A DNA stretch of 64,000 bases from Thermomonospora echinospora (GTDB lineage: Bacteria; Actinomycetota; Actinomycetes; Streptosporangiales; Streptosporangiaceae). Below are positions 59,327 through 64,000 of this stretch, piece after piece. Each line of letters begins with the position of its first letter. The stretch's first letter is position 1. Made by a program: the position numbers and the translations under genes. The notes beneath the pieces were generated by a model. That model worked only from the letters and a program-made list of their open reading frames with translations. It was not told the origin of the DNA and did no database searches. The stretch is from contig NZ_FNVO01000009.1 of NCBI RefSeq assembly GCF_900108175.1, positions 228,744 through 292,743 on the forward strand, in the 5' to 3' direction.

Positions 59327-60913
59327 TCAGCGGTCCCGCCGGGAGTGGCGCCCTCTCCCTTCCGGGCGCTGGGCGGCCTGGGACTGGGCCTGGCGGTGGG
59401 CGTCGGTGGCCGTGGCAGGCGTTGCCGGGTCCTGGGCGGGGCCGGGCGGCGGAGCGGCCATGGGGTCTGTGGGCCTTGATGCGGTGTTGGACGGGGCTCC
59501 GGACGTGGACGGGGCGGAGGTCTCGGGGCCTGGGGCGACGATCTGGTAACCGGCGACGCTCTCGCGCTGTGCCGCCGTGTTCTGCCTGGCGGCCCCCGGC
59601 TGTACGGTCCGCACGCCCACGATGGACTTCTCGTCTCGGCCGTCCCTGGCGCCGGGTGCCTGGGCACCGCTCCGTGCGGCCGTACCACCCTTCTTGCCGG
59701 AGTACGGCGCCCGGCCCTTTCCGCCGGCGACCGGCGGGGCGCTCTTGGCGGCGCGTCGGGCCTTGCCCGACATCGATGTCTTGGCGGTGGCCTGTGCACG
59801 GGCGATGTGTTCCTGGGCCCGCTGCACGCGAGTCCGCCCGCTGCCTCCCCGAGCGGCTCTGGCCGCCATGCCCTTGGCGCTGACACCGGCCTGGGCGACG
59901 CGCATGCGCCGTGTCCAGGTCCCCAGGTGGGCGGCGATGATCAGCAGGACCAGGGCAAGCGCCACACTCTTGCCCCACTGGAGGTTGCTGATGGCGGCCG
60001 GCTGGTCGCCTGCGTTCTCCCCCGCCACCACGGGCGCCGGGTAGGCGAAGCCGGGGGCGGCGCCGTCAGGCTGGACGCTCGGCAGCGTGACCGGCGACTC
60101 CTCGTTGAACGGCGTCAGCGGCGTGCCGCCGCCCCCTCCGCCGTTGTAGTCCGGCGACGGCAGGTTGTCGTTGCCGCCGTTGCCGCCTCCGCCACCACTG
60201 TCGCTGTCGCCATCGCCGCCGCCTCCGCCGCTGCCACTGCCGCCGAGTTGGACGGAGTCCGTGGCGGCGCTGGACGAAACGGAGCCGCCGGTCCCGTTGG
60301 GCCGCTGGGCGCGGACGCTCACGGTCGTCGAACCGGTGTCCCCGGAGCCGAGGCTGAACTTGGCCGAGCAGATCGTCCCGGAGCACAGGGCGCCGGGGGA
60401 CCCGGACTTGGAGCCCACCCCGCCGGCCTGCACCGAGTAGCCGGTGAGGTCGTCCTCGAGCCCCAGGTTCCAGGTGACGGACAGCGTGCTGCCCGAGACG
60501 CTCGCCGACAGCCCGGACGGCTGAGCCGGCGGCACCCGCACGTAGAAGGTGTTGGTGTCGTACCGCGTTCCGGTCTTACCGACCAGGCGCACCGTGTACT
60601 TGCCGTTTTGCCGGATGCTGAAGGAGCCCGAGATGTTACCCGTCCACTGGCCACTGGCCAGGACCCGCTCTCCGGTGTCGGGGGAGTCCACCCGCAGTTC
60701 GACGCCGAGCAGCATGTCCTTGAAGGAGGCGCGGGCGGTCGCCTGCGAACCACTGGTGATCACAGCGCCGTCCGCGGGGGCCGTGACCGTGCCACCGGGC
60801 AGAGCACTCTGGCTGGAGGTCGTGTACCCGTACGCGGTGGGCGCGAAGATCGTGAAGCCGGTCGCAAGGGGGGTCGCGATGAGCAACGCGCCAAGCCTGC
60901 GAATCCTCGTCAC
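59327..60913 (-). CDS. Large secreted or cell-wall protein with FnIII-like and glycine-rich regions
   Basis: About 528 residues. GTG 60913 with AAGGGA upstream opens a signal peptide (RIRRLGALLIATPLATGFTI, cleavage near AYGY). Residues 30-230 are beta-rich, with a fibronectin-type segment (PPAQPSGLSASVSGSTLSVT, LEDDLTGYSVQAGG). A Gly/Ser/Asp-rich linker follows at about 230-290. One membrane helix (SVALALVLLIIAAHLGTW near 340) and a long basic Ala/Arg/Pro-rich cytoplasmic tail complete it. I recognise no family; the topology is that of a bitopic surface protein. Its end is echoed 190 bases downstream. Confidence 0.8.
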   Translation of the reverse strand: MTRIRRLGALLIATPLATGFTIFAPTAYGYTTSSQSALPGGTVTAPADGAVITSGSQATARASFKDMLLGVELRVDSPDTGERVLASGQWTGNISGSFSIRQNGKYTVRLVGKTGTRYDTNTFYVRVPPAQPSGLSASVSGSTLSVTWNLGLEDDLTGYSVQAGGVGSKSGSPGALCSGTICSAKFSLGSGDTGSTTVSVRAQRPNGTGGSVSSSAATDSVQLGGSGSGGGGGDGDSDSGGGGGNGGNDNLPSPDYNGGGGGGTPLTPFNEESPVTLPSVQPDGAAPGFAYPAPVVAGENAGDQPAAISNLQWGKSVALALVLLIIAAHLGTWTRRMRVAQAGVSAKGMAARAARGGSGRTRVQRAQEHIARAQATAKTSMSGKARRAAKSAPPVAGGKGRAPYSGKKGGTAARSGAQAPGARDGRDEKSIVGVRTVQPGAARQNTAAQRESVAGYQIVAPGPETSAPSTSGAPSNTASRPTDPMAAPPPGPAQDPATPATATDAHRQAQSQAAQRPEGRGRHSRRDR

Positions 60914-61035
60914 AGCGGCAATCCCTTCGACGGACGGTCCCTCGTCGCCACTGCGGTCCGGTGGACCACCGTGCATGCGCTCCTGCCGGTACCCATGCGC
61001 TTACAGAAGCGTAACGTACCGATTGGTAACGAAGA

Positions 61036-61049
61036 TCACAGAGGTGTGA
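61036..61049. promoter_or_regulatory. Palindrome upstream of the surface protein gene
   Basis: TCACA-GAGG-TGTGA is a perfect inverted repeat about 120 bases upstream of GTG 60913, in an AT-richer patch that also has two GTAAC elements. It may be a CRP-like or other operator. Confidence 0.4.
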
Positions 61050-61148
61050 CAAAAGCGTGGTCGACCAAGCCTCTCCTCGGCCACCATCACGCTCCGCACA
61101 TCTGAACGGCAAGCTATTGACACTCCGTACAACGGTAGCGTCGGAGGA

Positions 61149-61571
61149 CTAACTTACGCCGTTCAGCGCCTGCGGACCAGCCCTTGCCCGGGAAACGAAC
61201 CGCACCCGCCCGACCGGAGCCGGCAGCCGAACGGCCACCAGCACCTCGACGTCCGCCACCGCCCCCCGTACGACACACGACGACAGCCGCCCCCCGACTC
61301 CTTCCGCGACCACCGCCGCCCGGCGGCACGCGACGGCACTCCCTTCCGCAGCCCTCGACGCCGCCGCCAGCGCGGCCAGGTCCGCCGCACCGTACGCCCG
61401 ATGCCGCGCCACCCGCACCGCACCCGCGCTGACCACGGTCACCGAGAACACCCAGACCAACGCCACGAACGCCAGCACCCAAACAGTCCCGGCCCCTCGA
61501 TCCCCCCGGCGCCCTCTCCATCCCCGTGGCCAGATCTCCCGGCCACCCCGACCGTCGCCACAGCTCCTCAC
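61149..61571 (-). CDS. Helicase/secretion-neighbourhood TadE-like protein (Rv3654c type)
   Basis: About 140 residues. After a basic N-terminus (REIWPRGWRGRRGDRGAGTV) comes one membrane helix VWVLAFVALVWVFSVTVVSA and a short extracytoplasmic domain with the conserved RHRAYGAADLAALAAASRA and a Cys pair. This is the profile of the TadE-like family named after its position between the DECH helicase and Tad secretion genes. GTG 61571 follows GGAGGGGAGGGG. In relatives it directly follows the TadE gene; here 751 bases intervene. Confidence 0.82.
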   Translation of the reverse strand: MRSCGDGRGGREIWPRGWRGRRGDRGAGTVWVLAFVALVWVFSVTVVSAGAVRVARHRAYGAADLAALAAASRAAEGSAVACRRAAVVAEGVGGRLSSCVVRGAVADVEVLVAVRLPAPVGRVRFVSRARAGPQALNGVS

Positions 61572-62322
61572 CCCCTCCCCTCCTAAGGCCCGCCAACGGC
61601 ACCTCCCCAACTTCCGCGGCACCACCTCACCCACCCCGCTCTCCTTCACCAGCCAAACCACCCCAGTCCTCCCGACGCCATCTCGACCCCCGGTCACCCC
61701 CAACGGCGTCCAGCCCTTCCGGCCGGTCCCCTCCGGAAGCCCGGAGAACAACGAAACTCCCGTCGGCGCCACCTACACAACGCCGATTCACCTACACAAC
61801 GCCGATTCACCTGCACAAACGCACCACCCAACAGACCAACCCCACCAGGCAGCCCCACCAGGCAGCCCCATCAGTCGGCCCCGCCAATCGACCTCGCCAG
61901 GCAGCCCCACCGCTCGACCCCACCGGTCAGCCCCAACGCTCGACCCGCCAGCCAGCCCTACCGGTCGATCCCACTAGTAGGGCCTGGCTGCCTTCGGCGG
62001 CGGCGGCGTGTCGGACACTGGAAAACGAGGCGCAAGGGGCCGGAGCAACCCAAGGATGCGCGGGGAGGCCTGCTCAGCGCCCCACTCACCGGCCCCGCCG
62101 CCTGAGACTCACTGATCCGTCTCCCACTTGACCTGGCCCTACTAGTCGGCCCCCACTGCTCGGCCCCAACACTCGACTCCGCCGATCGGCTCCGTCGGGC
62201 GGGCCCGCCGAAGGTTGGGCACTCCCGTAAGTCGTAGGTGGGGTCTGGCTCGGGTCGCGGGCTGGTGGTCGTCCGCCGGGGTTCACGCGGAGGGGGGCGC
62301 GTGATCCGGCGGACGACCGGTC
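61572..62322. repeat. Repeat-filled gap inside the Tad cluster
   Basis: Two exact 19-bp copies CCTACACAACGCCGATTCA stand at 61772 and 61791. From about 61845 to 61985 imperfect 13-15-bp units related to CCCCACCAGGCAGC are strung together, ending at CACTAGTAGGGCC, and more related units occur near 62140-62215. Open frames exist but are low-complexity. I see no credible gene. Confidence 0.65.
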
Positions 62323-62823
62323 TCAGGGGGCGGCGGCGCCAGGTTCGGTGGCCGCCAGGGCCCGGGTGCGGAGCACCGCCGGGGGCAGGGCGGTGAGGGC
62401 CGGCGCGTGCACTCGGGCTGTCACATCGACCCTGGTCAGCTCGCCGTCCCGGTGGACCTCGACCGTGGACCCGGCCGGGACGGCCTGCGTCACCATCTCC
62501 TGGACGGCCTGCGGGGATTCGCCTCTCGATGCGGCGCGGGCTCCTGCTCTCGCCGCATCGATGCAGGTGAGCTGGACCGCGGCGATCGACACTCCCCACA
62601 GCGCCGTCACTGTGACCAGCAGGAGTACGGGAAGCGCGACCGCGACCTCGACGGTGGCGAACCCGGAGTCACCGGCTGGTGGGCAGCGGGCACGACCAAG
62701 GCCGGGATCCTGTCGCTGCTCGCCCGCCCGTTCGTCCGGTTGACACGGCTGGGACGGCCGATGCGCTCTCCGCCGGTGGCGGAGCCAGGGCGGAACGGCC
62801 GGCGTACGTCGGCGGCGGGGCAT
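62323..62823 (-). CDS. TadE-family pilus assembly protein
   Basis: About 166 residues. A basic Arg/Pro-rich N-terminus of 50 residues precedes the TadE core: GDSGFATVEVAVALPVLLLV followed by TVTALWGVSIAA, with the E-V-A-x-A-L-P motif at the start of the helix. The extracytoplasmic part has ACIDAARAGARAASRG-type sequence. ATG 62823 begins 4 bases after the DUF4244 stop, so the two are co-translated. Its length exceeds typical actinobacterial TadE because of the N-terminal extension, and the true start could be later. Confidence 0.85.
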   Translation of the reverse strand: MPRRRRTPAVPPWLRHRRRAHRPSQPCQPDERAGEQRQDPGLGRARCPPAGDSGFATVEVAVALPVLLLVTVTALWGVSIAAVQLTCIDAARAGARAASRGESPQAVQEMVTQAVPAGSTVEVHRDGELTRVDVTARVHAPALTALPPAVLRTRALAATEPGAAAP

Positions 62824-62827
62824 GTGA

Positions 62828-63022
62828 TCACCCGGCCAACTGCAGAGCATCGCGGATGATCCCTAAGAGCAGGGACTTCACCTCCGAGCTGGTCACGAGC
62901 TTGAACAGAAGCCCCGCGAACGCCGCCGCCGCGACTGTTCCCACCGCGTACTCCGCGGTCGACATGCCGAGATCGCGGGCGGAACGGCACCGGCGCCCCA
63001 ACGCTTTCCTGGCCACCTGCAT
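62828..63022 (-). CDS. DUF4244 Flp-pilin-like protein
   Basis: A 64-residue pilin-like protein: RSARDLGMSTAEYAVGTVAA then AAFAGLLFKLVTS has the G-M-S-T-A-E-Y-A prepilin signature followed by one hydrophobic helix, as in Flp pilins and Rv3656c. ATG 63022 has GGAGGG about 9 bases upstream. In related actinobacteria tadA, tadB and tadC lie immediately upstream; here none is visible in the following 700 bases. Confidence 0.85.
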   Translation of the reverse strand: MQVARKALGRRCRSARDLGMSTAEYAVGTVAAAAFAGLLFKLVTSSEVKSLLLGIIRDALQLAG

Positions 63023-63759
63023 CTGTGGTCTCCCTCCGTGACGGGGCCGGATCGTCTTGCCATCAACTCTGCGGTGGAGAAGGGGACCTGAGGAGCCGAA
63101 CGAGCTTCTGTGGATATCCGCACGACACCGGCCACTCCCACGATGTCGGACGGCAGAGCATGGCATTGGGTCCATTCCAGCCTGGCTCGTAAGCCCTGCA
63201 TGGCCGGCGCCGGGACGCCTGGCCCGGCCGTGAAGCGACCGGATCCGCAGGTCACGGTGTCGGTCCGGGCACGCCCGGCGGCCCGTTGACCGGCCAGGAT
63301 GGCAGGTTGGAAAGGGCTCATTGGCCAGGGGCATCGACCGACTTCCCCGCTCGGGAAGCCTGGGCCGACGCCGGGCCAATGAGCGCCGTCGGGCCGGGCC
63401 GTCCGCGTACTCATGGGACTCAGCGGGCTCATGGAACGCGGTGGCGGGGCGGCGACGAGACACGGCCGGGCGGCAGCGTCGGCGCAGGAGGTCCGAAATC
63501 AGTCGACCAAGGGCATGAGCTGGGGGTTTCATCCCGCGATCAGCCATCCCGGGTGGTTTTCCGCCGAGCCGCTATTGGAGTTGGTGTACTGTTCCCGCAA
63601 CACGTGATACTTCCGACACCCTCGACCCGCCGCCCGCAATGGAACACCCATCTCCCACCGCCGCCCAGCGGACGGTCGGGGCAAGGGGTCTCCGCCCGCT
63701 CCGCAGTCCTGTCGCCGGAGAGTCGTGCGGATGGCGATGGAAAAGCAGCGGAGGATGAC
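63023..63759. other. Gap with a large inverted repeat where tadABC are expected
   Basis: No gene is supported. GCTCATTGGCC (63316-63326) pairs perfectly with GGCCAATGAGC (63374-63384), with an inner CTTCCC / GGGAAG stem, giving a long hairpin. The promoter of the right-hand esterase should lie between 63560 and 63750, which is less GC-rich. Confidence 0.55.
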
Positions 63760-64000
63760 ATGCCAGCGCGATCACGGCGACGTCTGACCCGTCGAGTGGG
63801 GGCGATCACCGCCGCCGCCATCATCGGCCCGCTCGCGATGACCGCTGCCACCGGTCCCGTCCAGGCCGCCACCTACAAGCGGGCCTCCAACGGAGCCACC
63901 GTGGCCGGGGTGAAGTGGATCAAGAAGGGCAGCCAGTTCGACATCACCATCAACTCCAAGGCGCTGGGCGCCAAGGCGAAGGTGCGTGTCCTGGTGCCGA
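63760..64000 (+). CDS. Secreted Ag85-like esterase, 5' part only
   Basis: ATG 63760 follows GGAGG by five bases. The 80 visible codons give an Arg-rich N-terminus (MPARSRRRLTRRVG), a signal helix (AITAAAIIGPLAMTAATG) with cleavage near VQAA, then NGATVAGVKWIKKGSQFDIT and the strand KAKVRVLVP. The mature start aligns with the esterase at 24561-25634 (NGARIVGQRQ, LKATVLVPKGW), so it is a paralog. The catalytic part is outside the window. Confidence 0.7.
   Translation, partial: MPARSRRRLTRRVGAITAAAIIGPLAMTAATGPVQAATYKRASNGATVAGVKWIKKGSQFDITINSKALGAKAKVRVLVP

Noticed and set aside
62086-62286. 66-codon minus-strand frame downstream of TadE
   Set aside because: Low-complexity Gly/Arg/Pro sequence overlapping repeat units, no recognisable domain.
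1-64000. tRNA or rRNA genes
   Set aside because: No T-arm GTTCRANNC within a cloverleaf and no rRNA signature was found by eye; a tRNAscan-SE run could confirm.

Overview
The window is a very GC-rich chromosomal segment with strongly GC-biased third codon positions, frequent GTG and TTG starts and long open antisense frames. Gene content points to a sporulating-type actinomycete: a BldG-like STAS protein beside its anti-sigma partner, an actinobacterial 'helicase/secretion neighborhood' TadE-like protein with a DUF4244 pilin, DUF6069 and DUF2752 proteins, and an actinobacterial SOS box. I infer a relative of Actinomadura or another Streptosporangiales genus; no rRNA or tRNA gene is visible to confirm this.

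Layout. 1-5.9 kb: a cut-off secreted protein, a ferritin-like di-iron protein, a LURP-one-like protein, a TetR regulator, a GH1 beta-glucosidase, and a PIMT-like methyltransferase coupled to a 35-residue basic peptide. 6-9.7 kb is a degraded patch: the C-terminal half of an IS5-type transposase, a WD40 protein and a truncated Fic protein. 9.7-24.4 kb is a run of small regulator-enzyme modules: epoxide-hydrolase-like enzyme, Nudix, EamA/MocR pair, KimA-like APC permease, XRE-cupin regulator divergent from a flavoprotein and methyltransferase, MerR, two tandem CapA-like lipoproteins, a PLP enzyme and a Fur regulator. 24.5-38.8 kb: an Ag85-like esterase, SPFH/NfeD pair, sulfotransferase, molybdopterin oxidoreductase overlapping a formylglycine-generating enzyme, Rieske protein, an 85-residue protein behind a near-consensus SOS box, TSUP carrier, ABC ATPase, RDD and DUF2752 membrane proteins.

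38.9-48.2 kb: a histidine kinase/response regulator/PP2C signalling operon, an SDR-MFS-QueA-like operon joined by ATGA overlaps, SerB, an ArsR-SRPBCC pair, a SixA-like phosphatase and a 37-residue membrane protein. 48.7-63 kb: the block hppA - GNAT - anti-sigma - bldG - DEAD/DEAH helicase - TadE-like - TadE - DUF4244, which is a recognisable actinobacterial neighbourhood. Here the Tad ATPase and platform genes are absent from the side where they normally lie. The window ends in the start of a second Ag85-like esterase, related to the one at 24.6 kb.

The most unusual feature is not one gene but a recurrent architecture. At several loci the last bases of a gene, including the stop codon, are repeated downstream as short tandem arrays or diverged single echoes (LURP, XRE, FGE, ABC ATPase, sulfotransferase, the 59.3-kb secreted protein). 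Other genes carry in-frame tandem expansions at one terminus (EamA, esterase, RDD, SDR, HppA). I know of no named system that explains this.
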